Assembly (NCBI GenBank): GCA_013396525.1
Contig: VWYX01000408.1
Location: 647,519 to 711,518, forward strand
Direction of reading: 5' to 3'
Source of the DNA: Chaetorhynchus papuensis
Taxonomy: Eukaryota; Chordata; Aves; Passeriformes; Rhipiduridae
Length of the DNA stretch: 64,000 nt
Made by a program: the position numbers and the translations under genes. Of the stretch, positions 10,771 to 24,838 are shown in pieces. The notes beneath the pieces are model-generated. The model worked only from the letters and a program-made list of their open reading frames with translations, was not told the DNA's origin and searched no databases. Position 1 is the stretch's first letter. Each line of letters opens with the position of its first letter.

Positions 10771-13700
10771 ATGTACTCTTAGGAAAGGTCATGTACTCTT
10801 ATACCTTTGGACATAGAGTTTTGAAGATTCTCCAGTATAAATCTCTTCAATAAGGAAGCTTATTTACTCTAGCACGTAATATTACAGATTAACTTTTCCC
10901 CAAAATGTTAATACTTTTCCCAAAATATTGATTTTGTTGGCTTTTGAATTTAAAAGTTTCTACAGTTTGCCCACATCTTTTTCATTGAGAAGAGAGGAAG
11001 TATTTTTTCCCTATTAACACCACAGTACTGTCTGACAGAACTTTCACTAAACCTTCTGAATATACAGGCTGTCACTTTTCAGTTGTCACAGTCCAGTTGT
11101 CCTGGGAACGTTATAGTACAAGCACTGTCATCATCTACTACTAAAAAGGAATTTCCTCCCCCAACCCCCATGTATGATTTTTTTACACAGCCCTGAAGAT
11201 AATTGTCAGTGATCTTAATTAAATTATTTTAGAAGTTTTTAGGTGCCATGGGAGAAAATTGGCAGTGTTCTGTAGCACATAGTAAAAATTTCATCAGTAT
11301 TTCCATTACAGGGCTATTCTGTGAGGATCAGAATTGTAACACTTTCTATAGAGAAGTGGGACAGTTTTCTTCAGATGGTACTTTGCTCTCTTTTGAAAAG
11401 GACAATACTAATTTTACTGGTAAAGGATGGGAGAAAATGCAATTGACAGAAAATATCTTTGTTATTTCAACAAATGACCAGATCATTACATATATCATAG
11501 CCAGCAGCCTGTGTTTGTAGAAATAATGTTTTGTTGGCTCTTTATTCAGAATTCTCCAACTTTCAGCTTGTAATTCAGTACACAAGGTGTAACAGAACTA
11601 TGGTGATGAAGAGGACACCTTCCTGAAACAAGTTTAGAAGAGTGTAAATTATGTCCTCTTCAGTACCAGCACCTGCATCCATGATCATTCCTTATCTTGC
11701 TTACTATGTATATGGGATGCCGTGACTTTGGCCATGGCATGTCCTATCCAGTTCTAGAGGAAAATATTAGGACTTCTAGCTATGTGTTAACATCCTTGTC
11801 CTTAAAACTGTCATCTCCACCAGTCCATTTGCTGCTACCTGCTTCACTTCAGAAAACATTAGTAGGCTGTCTTTAACAATTCAAAGGTAATAGCCTGCTG
11901 TGAAGGATCTCTAACTGCCAGCAGCTACATGTGTCAGTGTGCCCAGAACCAGCCCAACCTGCCCAGGCTGCATTTTACACAGACTAAATTATAATATGTT
12001 CATAGAGGCAAGATCAGAACTATGTATCACTCATATCTAGTTTCAGATTATAATCATACGGCCATAAGAAAAAGGTGCACTTTTGCCCTTTGATTTTGCA
12101 ACCATTCTGCAGATGGGACTCAGCTTCCGTTGGCAAAGGTAGAGCAGGAGTGCAGAGCCAACAGAGGCAGCTGTGGGATATGGAGGAGCCAGAGGCCTGA
12201 AGCATCTCAGGCAGAATGCAGTTGAAAACACAAACCTCAGCTTAGAACACAGACCGCCCGGTAGCGGGATAGTCAGTGACCACCTGATGAAAAATGGCTA
12301 CACTTCACCGGCCTTTTCCATGATAAAATTGAGAGAGGAACTTCTCTCTTTTTCTTTGAAATTATTATGGGCGTCTGACCTACAGAGGGCATTTCAGGTC
12401 CTGCACCCCGAGCTGGACCTGACGAATGCTGGTGCTTTTACTGACCGAGGGGAAAGTTCAGCTGTTTCTCTATACTGTGCACTTCCTCTAGGCTGGCTCT
12501 GACCAACCTTCTGTTCAGAAGGAACTTGTTTACTTTTAGCCTTCCATAGCATTACTCTGCATTTTGAAGACTTCTCTGGGAATCTGTAAAGTTGAGTGAT
12601 GTTACTGGTTAACTTGCAGGCTTCTTATTCTTCTATTAGAACTGTCAGGGAAAAGTTAGGATAAAAACCCTATGTAAGTCAACCTTAAGTATTGAATTAC
12701 TAATATTCTAGGTAAATATTATTATCTATTATTATCCTATTACCTCTAGAAAATTAAACTTTACAATGACACATTTTGCAAGAGCCAAAAAGGAAACAGT
12801 TTGTGGAAAGGATTATATAGCCTTATTTACAGCACATATCTAAAAATGCCCTTTAAAAAATTCCTCCAAAAGGCAAACTCAAATCTTTCTCCCCTGATTC
12901 AGATGAAGATAAAACCTTAGTGATTAGCACCTGAGATAAAACATTGTATTAGCAAGACATAAATAGCAGTGTTTTCAAAGCTTCACTAAATTAGTTTACG
13001 GTTTTATTACAGGAGGTGTTTCCATCCCAAAAATTTGTTCCGTAGCCTGTAGGAAACATCACAGTCTGCAGAGAAAATAATAGTTTTAGCCTTCTGTTTG
13101 TAATCATGAGACTAAAAGTTAATACTGGATTTTGGTATTGTCAAGAGCAGCAGCATCTAGAAATGTGTAACAATACACAAACAATAGTTTTCAGTTTCTT
13201 GTGTGCTTATGCAATTTAATGGGGATGTTATGTCAGAATGCAAAACTACTTTGTACAAAAATTATTTCTTATTTTTGAGATGAGACCAATCATTAGTTAC
13301 CATTTAGTTGTTATAGCCGTTAATCAAAAAATCACTTGTGCTTCACTGAACAGAAAGACTGTTATGTGAAGCAGCAAACAAAGCTATTCTTTTCTTCCTC
13401 TTAGTATTAAGATTAAACAACTAACAAAACAGAAACACTTTTTCTTGGTATGTACTGATAAGTATGACTGTTTGGCAAGTGGTAAGCAACATGTGCTGTA
13501 AAGTGTAGCTTTGCATCTTGGAAAACAAAACTCTTTTTGCGGGTAATTCTGTTCACTATAAAACAAACATATGGTATGGTATTCATTGTACTCACTAGTT
13601 TTATATGCAGAACAAAATGAAGTGTAATACCTTCAAATTAACAAATAGGTAAAAAAAAATCCCATAATGCAACCTACCTGACATAATTAAGCAGGGCAAC

Positions 13701-13815
13701 ATTGATATAAAGATTAAACTGAAAATCAGTATCTCTAGCTGTTTCTTTTGTTGGTAATGACTTGTCCTTATTTCTCCTAGAATCCCATTTTTTTCTATTA
13801 ACTTAATCCTTACAG
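10771..13815. other. Presumed CEP89 intron, no exon recognised
   Basis: AT-rich DNA ending in a polypyrimidine tract and acceptor AG (13814-13815). The only notable item is the 28-bp repeat at 12188-12215 matching 9630-9657. The coding exon preceding 13816 should end in phase 0, but no convincing candidate was seen in the window. Confidence 0.45.
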
Positions 13816-16800
13816 GTATATAAAAAGAAAGCAGCTGGGAAGCTTGGAGATATCAGTCTCAAGATGACTGAGCAGGAGAAAGAATTTTCCAGGAAGACTG
13901 CTCAGTATGAGCAAGAAAAGAAGCACCTGCAGCATCTGCTGCAGGACAAACAGGAAACCCTCAATGAAGTGCTGGAGCAAAACAGGTGAGTGGGGCACAG
14001 CCAGGAGCAATCCAGGTAGGTCCGACCGGTAAAGGAACAAGGGAAAGCACCTGCACACAGCCACCAGCACTCCCTTTCCAACAGTCTCGTGTGGTAAGTT
14101 CCAGGTTGCTTTTCTCACTCATTTTAGCAATACTGAGAATGCTGAAACCCTGCTCATAATTCCCAGCTCCAGGAAACATCTTTTGAAGGAGGAATTTATT
14201 CTAGATGGCTACTGCTGTTTTTAAGACTTCTTTAGAAGGCTATCAATCTGAGAGAATCTTTGATAATTTGAAAGGATGCTATAAATCAAGATATATGTTA
14301 ATTTATGTAATAGCACCTTCTGCTAAAGGCTGAACACTTTCCCATTCACACCCCTCAACAGTTTTCAGAATAGTAGGAAATGAAGGGAATCTAATGAGTA
14401 CACAAAAGATCTGTTTTCTTTTGAATCTATCTTACTGACCTATTAATAAGTGACTTAGATTGGCTACATGCAAAATGAAGAAAAGAAAATATAATTTAAC
14501 AGATTTATAGAAGATTTTGACTGCAGTGTTGAAATATCCTTTGCATAGAGAGTTCTTTAAGGGTATTTTTCCCTCTGATAGTGGAAAGCTTCATAGCACA
14601 TTCACATTATTAGCATAAAGGAAAAACTGTTTTACAACTGAAAAAAAGTAATAAAGCAGTCATTTCTCAAGTCATCACTGCCATTGTGAAATAATAAATT
14701 TAAATAGAATTTAACAGACAATAGAAAGAAAAGGGCTTGGTATCATCTACCTGTATATCAGCACAGTTCCTCTCAGTTACTTTATACAGTGCAATTAAAC
14801 AGGTGTAAGTAGCACAGTTGTACAATGAACACTCCATTAATTTCTGAAATTTACATTAAAAACCAGATTGAACTGATCCACATTTCTCTGGAAATAGTTA
14901 TTTAGGATTTTTAACTAATTAAGTGCCTTCCATATCTCTAGACTCATGTTACAATTTTTTACTGTAGAGAACAGCAATTAAATAAAGAGGTTTTTTTCAA
15001 CATAGGATAGAGCATAGTTTGAAATCCCAAAATATGGATGGTCCAAAATTTACCCCTATAGCCCCAAAGCAGGCAAATTAGATGGTGTAACACAAATGTG
15101 TAAAATAATTAATTATACTTTCCATACAGTGTACTAAATCACTTTTACCTTTTTAGTCTAAATTAATTCATTTTTTCTTCAGTAAACACACACAATTAAT
15201 ACTTGCAACTGACTTTTAAGAAACAAGATCTGCACCTGGAACTACACCACTGTAGTCCATTTAACTGTATGGTGATGAAGAAAAGTGGTTTATGGAAACA
15301 AGCCCAAGATGAACCCCAACAAGATACGTCTTTCATTTCTCTAGTCTCCAGCATTAATGAACAGTGTGACGGGTGACTGCTTTTTTGTGGTAGTAGTTAA
15401 ATCTTAACAATGATTATTAGAATATAATATAATGAACACAACTCTAACAGTAAAAAAGAATTTTTATGGTCATCTTTCAAATTGCATTTTGGTTAACATC
15501 ATGATTCACTATTTTCCTTTGATTACTATCTAAAAAAATGTAAATTAAAAAAAATGTTATTGAGAAGTCAGCTGAGTTCTACACCTATATAAGAAATAAT
15601 AAATTTTTATGCTTGTGAAACAAAATCAATAAAACCAGCTAACACCATGGCTGATACTGTTCATATGAACTAGTTTCTTCATATTCCATTATTCTTCTCA
15701 AGTACTGCAATATAAAGTAGTTTCCCAAGGTAATCCAAATACGTATCTACTCTTTTATGCCTATCAGCCAGAAATTAAACATGTATTTTGGTCAGCTTTG
15801 TGTATTTCTGATTTTACAAGGCTTATTATTTTCTCTTTCCCTTCCCTCCACACAGTCACAGGAGTAAGGAAGGGAAAATTTTTTGTAGTTGAGATGTTGC
15901 TCATCATCTGTAGCTTGGCAACCAAAGTCGCTAGCACTAGGAAAGTACCAAACATTTAGATTTATTGTGACTAGCTGTGTTTACAGAGTAGATTTTTAGT
16001 CCAGAATACTGTCTAGCTGATAATGTTTCTGTGCAAAATGCCTCCACAGACATTAAGATAAGTGCATACAATAAATATTTATTCTCTAGTTTCTAATTTA
16101 TTCTCTAATTTTACTGTTAGGTAATGGAAATCGGAGTAGCATGCCACATTTTAAGCAGAAAATCCAGTTTACTTTAAAATCTATCTGAAGGTATGGTGAA
16201 TCACTGTAAGCAGGCGAAGACAGAAAACTATTTCATATAATTTGTTTTGCCCTTGCATTTAGTTTAACAATATGGAGTTAGGAAATTGGGGCAAGTCTGA
16301 CTTAGCTACCACCATGAAATTCTTTATCATAAAAGCATACTGTACCTATTGTTGCTGGTAAGTTTTCTTGTAAAGCAAAGGAAGGTCCCAGTTCAGATCT
16401 GGAAACAGCGCTGTTCTTTCAGTGAGACCCTGCACAGAGATAAGCAGCCCCACCTTATTAATCTGAACAGGAGCATAGCACACCTGAGTGGTGGCAGGTC
16501 ACAGCACATTACACAGCCCCTTGTGTGCCCAGGGGCAGAGTTTCTGCAGTCACAGCATGGTCAAAAGTAATGCACGTGTAGACAAAGTAGCAATTTTCAT
16601 GTGCTGTTTCTCTGATCATTCTGTTTTTAACAAGTCAACATCCAAACTAGCACGGGCTTTCATCAAACATAACAGAGATGTCTTGCCTTTGAAATTTTCT
16701 CCCCTCCTGCATTCTTTCACCTCAAGACAAAAATCAGGAGTTCCTATACTTACCCATTGCATCCAAGGGATGAGAATTTTTCTACTTGGTTTTCAAAAAG

Positions 16801-19800
16801 AAACACATACAAATAGAGTTGTACTTTTGATACATAAAAACTTTTAAAGATATGCAGATTTCCCTTCCTGGAAGCTGCTCTGTAGAGCCTTTTCAGTAGT
16901 TACAGCCTTTGCTAGACAATATTGCAAATTCACAGCAACCTTTCACCTAAAGCAACTGATAAGAAAGCAGTAGCATTTTGTTCTTCAGGCAGCTGATAGT
17001 GACATCTCTAATATTAGTCACTGAGTAACCTTAAGAGATATCAGTATCACATACCTTTCCTTAAGTAAGAGGTTTGAGATACATATGAAGTTCGTGATCA
17101 GATCCTAGGGTTAAAAAACAGGTTCATAAATGTTTTCAGTCTTATTTGACAGGACACTTACCTTTATGAGTTTTCTAGGTCAAAGTTTATTTCATAAGAC
17201 TTCTGCAAAGAAACAGTACTTCAAGGTAGTTACAGCTGCTGTGCTTTGCAGAAGGCAGGTTTGAAAGTGCATTAAACTGTCCTTGGAAGATGGTCAACAG
17301 CAGTAAAGCTTTGCAGTCGTGCATAGGCAAGGGGGAAGAGCTGTCTTACCTGTGAGGTGGCATATGAAATTATAACAATGATTAAAACTGTTGATCTTTG
17401 TGATAAGGAATATTTAAATAAACTGTTACAGGATAGATGAAAATGAATTCTTGAACCAACCCAAATAAGATTCTGAGATTAAGGCTGAATTAATTTAGTT
17501 CAATGAGAGCAGAAAACTGTCTTTTGTAAAGAAGAATCTGCTTTCAGAACCTACTTGTGGTAATTTTTTCATCCTCAAACATCAGTGGGCACTGGCATTT
17601 TGCTTACTCTCAACAAGATATAAAATCTTACATTTTGGCCAGGTTAGGGGTTGAATGAAATTTTTATTTTTACTTATTTAAATAACAGCCTACATTAAGA
17701 AGAAATAAACTTAATGCCTTTTGTCTAAAGACATCTGGAAACAGCCCATGTATCTAAACAGAGCATGTATTAATTTTAAATGCCAAGTGGCAAAGACTTT
17801 TGTTTTAAGAGGTGTACCAGCTGTAGAGGCAAGGAAATTTTGGTGTTGAGAAAAACATACAGACCATCAGCAGCTGTAGTAACCAAGCTGCTCTGTAATC
17901 CAATTTGCTTAAGGGAAGGGAGGTTGTGACTAGCAAGAATGAAGACACCCTCTCCCCAACCCATTCTGCTGAATGCATTTTTAAATTTCCATCAGGTCAG
18001 AATTTTCAAACAAAATTCCCTTGTGTAACTACACTTGGGATGCAACCGCTTCTTCTCAGACGTCCACCTGGAGAACAGCTGAAGTATGAAGCAGTACATC
18101 GTGCCACACTGGAAAGCCTTACCTGTGACTGCAGTGTGCTGTGTGTGCAGCAGGGGCAACTGCACTGCAATTTCTTGACAACAATGTGCTCTGACTGCTC
18201 ATTCCAAAGCCTAGTCAGTTAGCACTCTGGCTCTTCAACTCTCAGCTCTGTTTAAAAATTAGTCCTCCAAGAAGAGTTCAGATAAACTTACCTCTAAAGG
18301 TATCTGTTCTCTTTCTACTGAAGTAATTTTAACCACGAAGACACTTTTAAACTAACCTCTTTGAACTAGTTTTTTTCTAAAATCAATGCAGTTGCCATTA
18401 AACTGAACGCATGGACTGAAAATGGCAATCCTATTTGTCAGGCATGCTGACAGTATTAATGTATAATTCAGAACTTGTTGATCTTTAGTTTCATAATCTT
18501 AGTTCAAATTTTCTATGCCTCAGGCCCATGAAAGCATTAACAATGAAACAACCTTAAAAAGCCAAAGAAGTCTCAGTTTCAGAAATTAGTGGATGAAATA
18601 AACCCTGGGTAATGATCTGTACTACAATAATGATAAACCAGATTGAGCTCTTGTGTATTAATTGTCAAACATAAGAGTGCTGTGCACAGTGCATGAAGAC
18701 TCCAGTTGAAGACATGGGACAACAGAGAACAGGACTGTGTCCCTATCAAGATATACAAGTTCACTTAAAAACAAAATGCTGAAAATGTTCCAAGATCACA
18801 ATATAGAAGGCCAAGGTCAACCAATGAGTGAAACTGAGGACTTGGGGGAGTTCATGTATATGCCTCACATCTCCCCCAAATGTAGGCTGAGGATAATGGT
18901 AAATGCCATTGTGTAAAGCATTTTGAAGCATATTCTGAGCACTGGTGGTATTAGACAGTCTTATCCCATCTCAAGGAGAAATATACTTTGTAAGAACAAA
19001 GTCATTTACAGTTTTGGTGTTTCAAAAATGAGAGATTCTCATTGGCTTTTTAGTGACTTGGCAGAAATTGAAAGGTCCAACCCATTACCTGTGGCTTCTC
19101 AACGTTCTTGGGCAGAGTCTTGAACTATTAGTCAACTGTACTGCTTTCACCTGCCACCTTTTGCTGTAATTCCATTCTCAATGGTTACTGATCTTCTCCA
19201 CCATCAAAAGTTCATTCCAAGCAGTATGTACAAGAATAATCTTAAGCCCTTCTGCATAAGGTCATTTTATCTTCCATCTATATATCCAGTCATAAAGTGA
19301 AACACAAAGTGGGCTGGTACTATGTCTGGGCCACTTTTCATCACTTCATTCTCAGTGTTATCAATCACTAAGGACTCTGTAAGATATCCTGATTCTGTAT
19401 TTTTAGAGTACACCTTTTGCCCTCAATGTAGACATGTAAATGACAGCATTTAATCTCAACTCATTTATGTTCTGCATTGATTTGTTTCTCATTTTTAGAG
19501 CCTGGTATTGGGGACAATTTGTATAGAAGGCTAGTTCTATTCAGTGCTTCAGACAGTGCCCTCAAGAGGACTCTATTAGTCTATAGTATTAAAATGTGTG
19601 CTCATTTTCCATGCAACAGCTATGCTTTCCACGACAACTGATCTTCCTTTCTTTATTATTTTGTATTTTGACATACACTAGGAGTCAAAGGAAACCCAAG
19701 CTCTTGGGCTTTGTCTACCTTCTAAGTTTATACCACTTTTGTTTGGCTCCCACAAAGATGCGTTAGCTGAGCACAGTCTGACACACTGATCCGACCCTTT

Positions 19801-20410
19801 GGGCCTTAGAGTGGAGAGCGCAGTGCTCTGGGCAGAAGGGGCAGCGTTATGTGGGAAGCAGAGCTGTGGTCACAAGGGAGCCCAAGTTGGTGGAGAGTGG
19901 TAGTCACGGTATTTGGGTCTCACATGTACTGCTCTATGTGCAGACTTAATCCAACTTGTCACATGGGTAATTTTACATGGGTAATTTTTTGGTCATATCC
20001 TACTTAGCATTACATTTAGTGAGTTTTTTCAAAAGCAAAATAGGAATGAATTTCAATCAGATAATTTCAAGCACCTAAATACAGGTCATTTCTAATTTGC
20101 TTATCCACATACTGTAATTCTGTACTGCTGAAATATTGTTAAAATTAGGATTTCTCTTCATTTTTTTCCTAGGAAAACAGAAGGGGAACTTGAAATCATG
20201 TGGGAATCCACAGCCAAAGAAAACAGGAGAATGAGAGAACTCTTACATAAATCTCTGAGGAAAAGCGACATGTGGAGTGCTGTCACAGTTCATGAACCAC
20301 ACTTAGATGAAAGCTCTCAGAAGGATCTAGTTTATGGACATGATTTTAGCTATTGTGATGTGAAAACTTCATCCCCTACTAAAAATGAAATTCAGCAAGA
20401 ATCTCAGTGA
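13816..20410 (+). CDS. CEP89: CEP89 (centrosomal protein 89), last two coding exons
   Basis: Exon A, 13816-13985, lies between a TTACAG acceptor and a GTGAGT donor. It encodes 56 residues plus two bases, starting VYKKKAAGKLGDISLKM. Exon B begins at 20173 after TTTCCTAG and ends at the TGA at 20408-20410. The split AG|G codon joins them in frame, giving 135 C-terminal residues. The protein is almost all charged coiled coil: Gln/Glu/Lys-rich heptads, then a short tail ending NEIQQESQ. CEP89 is a distal-appendage protein of the mother centriole needed for ciliogenesis. The name rests on coiled-coil character, the order CEP89 then SLC7A9 on one strand as in human, and recall. The sequence alone would also fit another coiled-coil protein. 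The 6.2-kb intron between the exons holds no recognised gene. Upstream exons lie outside the window or were missed. Confidence 0.75.
13986..20172 (+). other. Last CEP89 intron
   Basis: A GTGAGT donor and a TTTTTTTCCTAG acceptor bound a 6,187-bp intron. It looks single-copy and AT-rich. I recognised no repeat element, RNA gene or additional exon in it. Confidence 0.6.
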
Positions 20411-23400
20411 TAAGAACCTGCATCTCATCCAAGAAAGAGAACTTGGTACCTGAATTTGACTTTTTCAGCAAGACAAGATGTAATGGAATGTTTACTCTCT
20501 TCAATATTACTGTATTTTTAAGGTCATCAAAATTACCACAACATATTCTCTACTTGTACTATGAATAGTGTAAATCTAGCCCAAAATATTGCTTTGGTGT
20601 TTGAAGAAAAGGCTATTCCTTCTTAATACAAAATGTGATACAGCTTTAAGTTAACATGTAAAGACAAGTAACTAGTTAACAGGATAAGCAGCTGGTAAGC
20701 TTGGTGTTAAGTCCAGATACGTACCTTGTCACAAAACAAGTGAACAGCAAGACAGTGCTTATTAAAATTAAAAGGACAAATTTCAGTAAATTTTCCCTAA
20801 AACACGAGATGGAGTATGATCCAAGCTGAAAAAAATGTGTGGCTTGTACTTTTTCTCATGATGAAGCATCTTGACTTCCTAAGATGCAAGGATGTCCTTA
20901 TACTAGGTCATGTGCCAAAAAATCTCATCATCTCAAGGACAGAGAAAAACTTTACTGTGAAGCAGACAAGACTGAAGTATCCTCATGACAACTGCTGGTG
21001 CCTGAATGCACAACTGTCCACCGTGTAGATTTACAGGAGCCCTGTAGGTGTTGGGAAGTTCCTACCATGGTTTTGCTAAGGGGATGAGCTGCCAGCACAG
21101 GATGCAGTTTTCCTCCAGATTGTTTTGTTCATCCTGCTTCAGATTCAGTGGCTTCAAAAGCCACTTCTTTACAAAGTATTCTCTGAAGCAATGCTTATTG
21201 TTTATGCCTTTAGATTATTGACGTGTGTTTGTCTTAGCTTTCAGAATTGTTGATTTTTCACAATATTGCACATCAGCTTTGTAGTAGTATGTATTACTAT
21301 GATGTGACTTTATTTTGGATTTACATATAACTTGCTGGATCAGCTTTTTGGTTTTGCTTCATTTTCATAACAAAATGTAAATGGTACCGGAAAACTGTAG
21401 CAATACAAAAACCCTGTAACTATTATAGTTGTGTAATATTAGAAATAATGAAGAATTTCATTGGCTTTGATCAAAGTTAACAAAAAGAGCAAAAAACGAA
21501 GTTAAAATACCAAAAGAAATACCTCTTGTTTGTGTCTAGAAAGGTTCCTGCAGCATTTTCCTTCAGGGTAAGGCCATGACTCAGCAGAATGGTTTTATTC
21601 AGGAGAGGGTGGGACAGCACTTCCTGTCAAACCATGATGTTCAGGGACAGGTAGATGTACAGCTTTCAAAGCCAGGTTCTGCAGTACAGTGCAAAGTTAA
21701 AGAATCTGCAGACTTTCAAAGCACTGGCAGAATCTCAGTGCACTCAGATTCTACCCTGATTACAGGAAACCACCAAAGTAGCTAAGTCATATATATGCAA
21801 GCAGGATTTTAAGATGCACTTTAATTACTTCCCTTTAATAGGAACAAAACAAGTGCAACAACCTTACCAGCTCATCAACATACAACTTCAGCATGCCAGA
21901 GTCATTAAGACACTGATTAACAGAACTAGTCTGTAACAGCACACTATCATTTGGTCCCTGCCCAGAGACTTAACAAGAGCTATACCTTCAAATCCTTTCG
22001 AAGCTTCTCCTGGCTTTTTCAGCTTGATTATTTTAGGACTCCATGCCTCAACATAACAACCAGAAACTATTTTTAAACACAATCTTCAATAGCTTCAGTA
22101 ATAACTGAAATTGGCATGGAGGTGGTCTATCACTAAACCAGTCCTGTCTTCTCTCTTCCTTGAATTTGACAAAAAAAAACCCCAAACAAACTAATTTGAA
22201 ATGTCAGGTGTGAGATACCTTTTAAGTATTAGAGGTAAGTTAGACAGGCATACACACTCCTCTCATTTCCACACAAGCTTCAATCTGCAGGTGTGCAGAC
22301 CCTGGAAGAGCATCGAACATGGCTATACCCACAGCTTTTTATATTTTTGAAGGCAGGTTTGGAAAATGAAGCCTCTCATGTCATATTTTTTAATATGCAC
22401 ATACAATCTCAGGACTGAATTAATATTTACAACATTATCCTCATCTGGTTTCAATTGCCCTTTTGAGTATGTTTTAAGAGTTTGTAAAAATAAGTCATTT
22501 CACAAGGAAAAACTATTGTATTGGTAGTTCCTCAGAAACAAAAGCAAGATTTTCAAAACTCTCAATATTGGCCTAACTGTTCTTCCACTGAAGTCATCTG
22601 GGAATGTCTTAGAATTGTAGTTATGCCACACTTGCTGCCCATTGTCACAGCTCTTGTTTTAGAGTAGGTTTTAATACATGGTTCAAAGGGCAGCACCTTG
22701 ACAGTGACACTCTTAAGACTTCATTCAGAAATGCTACATTTGCTTTGTCATTTGCTTATCATTAAAATACGGTGTTAAACTTTAAATGAGCTAACGTTTA
22801 ATCAAATCCATGGGTGATTCTCCATGCTCAGTTTCCACAGGAAAAACTGAGAAAAAAACTATGTCCTGTGGATGAAAAAGTCCTTTTGTGGCTCAGGAAC
22901 ACTTGTTTGGCATAACAAATAATCCTGTTATAGGATATTTTAAATACATATGAACATATCACCCATTTGACAGACTTGGACAGTAAAATACTGGAATTGT
23001 TTCAGATCAGCAAAAGTAAACACATTTGCAAGTCTGCCAAGTGTTGTACAAATAGAATTGATGATTAGACAGGTGCTTCCCTCCAATTCCTTCTGACAGG
23101 AAAGAAATTGATTCTCTCTTTTATTAACAGCTGAAAAAAAATCCTGTAAATCCCTTTCAGAAGAAACATAAATCTTATGCTCTGTATGTTTTTCATCTTG
23201 CATTAAACCCCTTGGTTTTAGTATCTTTCTGTGTACAGAAAGTATACAAAATAATGCTTATTGCTGACTATTGATTTTAGGACTAGAAAAAAACATTAAA
23301 AGAATAGCATTACATGTATAAATATTCTTTTGAAAAAAAGAAAATATGGTTTTATTAAAACACACAATATTTAAATATAAAGGAAAAACAAAAACCAACA

Positions 23401-23875
23401 AAAAAGTCCTGCTAAAATTACTAACAAAGTTGATAATTTTAGGAGCTAAATTGCCTAGCAGGTAATACCACTACCTAATCAAACCAAAATCCAATGTCTC
23501 AGAAGCTAGCTAGAAGGAAGAACTTAAAGGATGTATCTCCATCACTTCTGCACTAAAGAAGTAATTAAAAATAAGAAGATAATAATCTTTTAACACTGAA
23601 AGAAAAAAAAAAGGAGCCACTAGAAACCAATCCAGTTGGAGACATTTTGTGTATTTTGGCAGTTAATCTTTTCAGCTTCAGAATGTCAAAAATTGAGGAT
23701 AATTCTAGGAGATGCAGCTAAGGAGAGTTTAATAGCATTTGTTGGGGAAGATGAAACAGAGAAGCCTTATTGCCTGGCAAAAGATGCTGAGAGCATGGAA
23801 ACTCTAGGTGAAATTGAAATGAAGGCACACTTTGAGATACCAGGCCTCAGTTACTGAACAACTGGAAAACAAAGG
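20411..23875. other. CEP89 3' UTR followed by intergenic DNA
   Basis: The 3' untranslated region starts after the TGA at 20410. A variant poly(A) signal, ATTAAA, lies at 20761-20766, but no strong GT-rich element follows, so the transcript end is uncertain and could be further right. The rest looks single-copy and non-coding. Short open frames at 20816 and 21576 show no splice sites or recognised domains. Confidence 0.4.
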
Positions 23876-24437
23876 TGTGGCCGGCTGAAGATAATCCCCT
23901 TTGATTGAACAATACCTTCTGCCAGCAGACAGCTCCAAGGGGCAGAGCAGGCCCTACTAGCTTGGCAGAAAAGGTCCAAAGAGTGGTTTTTAGGGTTTAA
24001 AATGTAACACAGTATGGGAATACAATAGTTCTTATAGGCTGTATGTAAATGCTATAGGATTTGTATCTTGTACTAGATTGGTTGATGAAAATTAGAATAT
24101 TCAACATAGAAGAAGATTTATTGTATTGTAAAAAAGAATTTCTCTCTCTACAACTCTCTTACTTTTGCTCTTTCATCTCTCTTACATTTCTCTTACATCC
24201 CTCTCTTACAGGTCTCTTACATCTCCTACACCTATTAAATCTCTGAGCTCTCTCTCTCCTTCTCCTGGCCTGCTTCTGGCTGCGGCTGGCAGCTCCAGGC
24301 AGGCCCTCTGCACACAAGCCTTCAGCAATAAACCTCATGCTCTAATACCAGACTTCAGAGATCTCTCGTCTCCATCCATCCCAACCGTCCAAGCCGAGAC
24401 AGACTCCACAGGCATTATTTGGTCACCAAATGTCGCA
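23876..24437 (+). mobile_element. Probable LTR (class I-like) with CT-rich minisatellite
   Basis: It begins TGTGGCCGGCTGAAGATAAT. AATAAA lies at 24327-24332, followed by a GC-richer U5-like segment rich in short GAGACAGAC-type motifs, and it ends near 24437 (GTCGCA). About 24143-24262 is almost pure pyrimidine on this strand, with six variants of a CTCTCTTAC unit. AAGG is present on both sides, but shifted by one base from the TG...CA ends, so the ends are approximate. Confidence 0.55.
24148..24262. repeat. Pyrimidine-rich minisatellite, CTCTCTTAC units
   Basis: About six degenerate copies of a unit near CATCTCTCTTAC run from 24148 to 24236, then plain CT runs to 24262. The tract sits between the start and the poly(A) signal of the LTR at 23876-24437. 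It could form a polypurine/polypyrimidine structure. Confidence 0.65.
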
Positions 24438-24838
24438 AGGAACAGTATTTCTGAAACTCATTTTACTTTATCAGAGCAACAGGAAAAATAGCTTAAATAA
24501 AGGGGTATCAGCAGACAAGTCTGAAGACAAAGATGCATCTCATCATAGTGTGAAACACCAGTTAAAGGATAGAGTGATCAGCAGTTCCTCAGTACAGCCA
24601 TGAAGGATTTGTGAGAACTGATGAGGCAAGACAGTATTAACACTTACTGGTTTTGCATGGCCTGGTTTTTGGTAGTGGGGGGACAACAGAGGTGGTTTCT
24701 GTGAGAAGCTGCTGAAAGCTTCCACCATGTCCAGCAGAGCCAATTCCTGATCCCAGCGAAAGCTGGGCCAATTAGAGATCATGAAAACGCCTCTGTGATA
24801 ACAGATTTAAGAAAAAAAATCAAAACAAAGAGGGGCAC
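24438..24838. other. Spacer between two LTRs
   Basis: About 400 bp with no recognised gene. It may include residual internal sequence of one of the flanking retroviral elements. Confidence 0.3.

Noticed and set aside
12020..12502. Possible CEP89 exon or small gene around the 28-bp repeat
   Set aside because: No acceptor/donor pair with a coiled-coil reading frame was found, and the frames on both strands look random.
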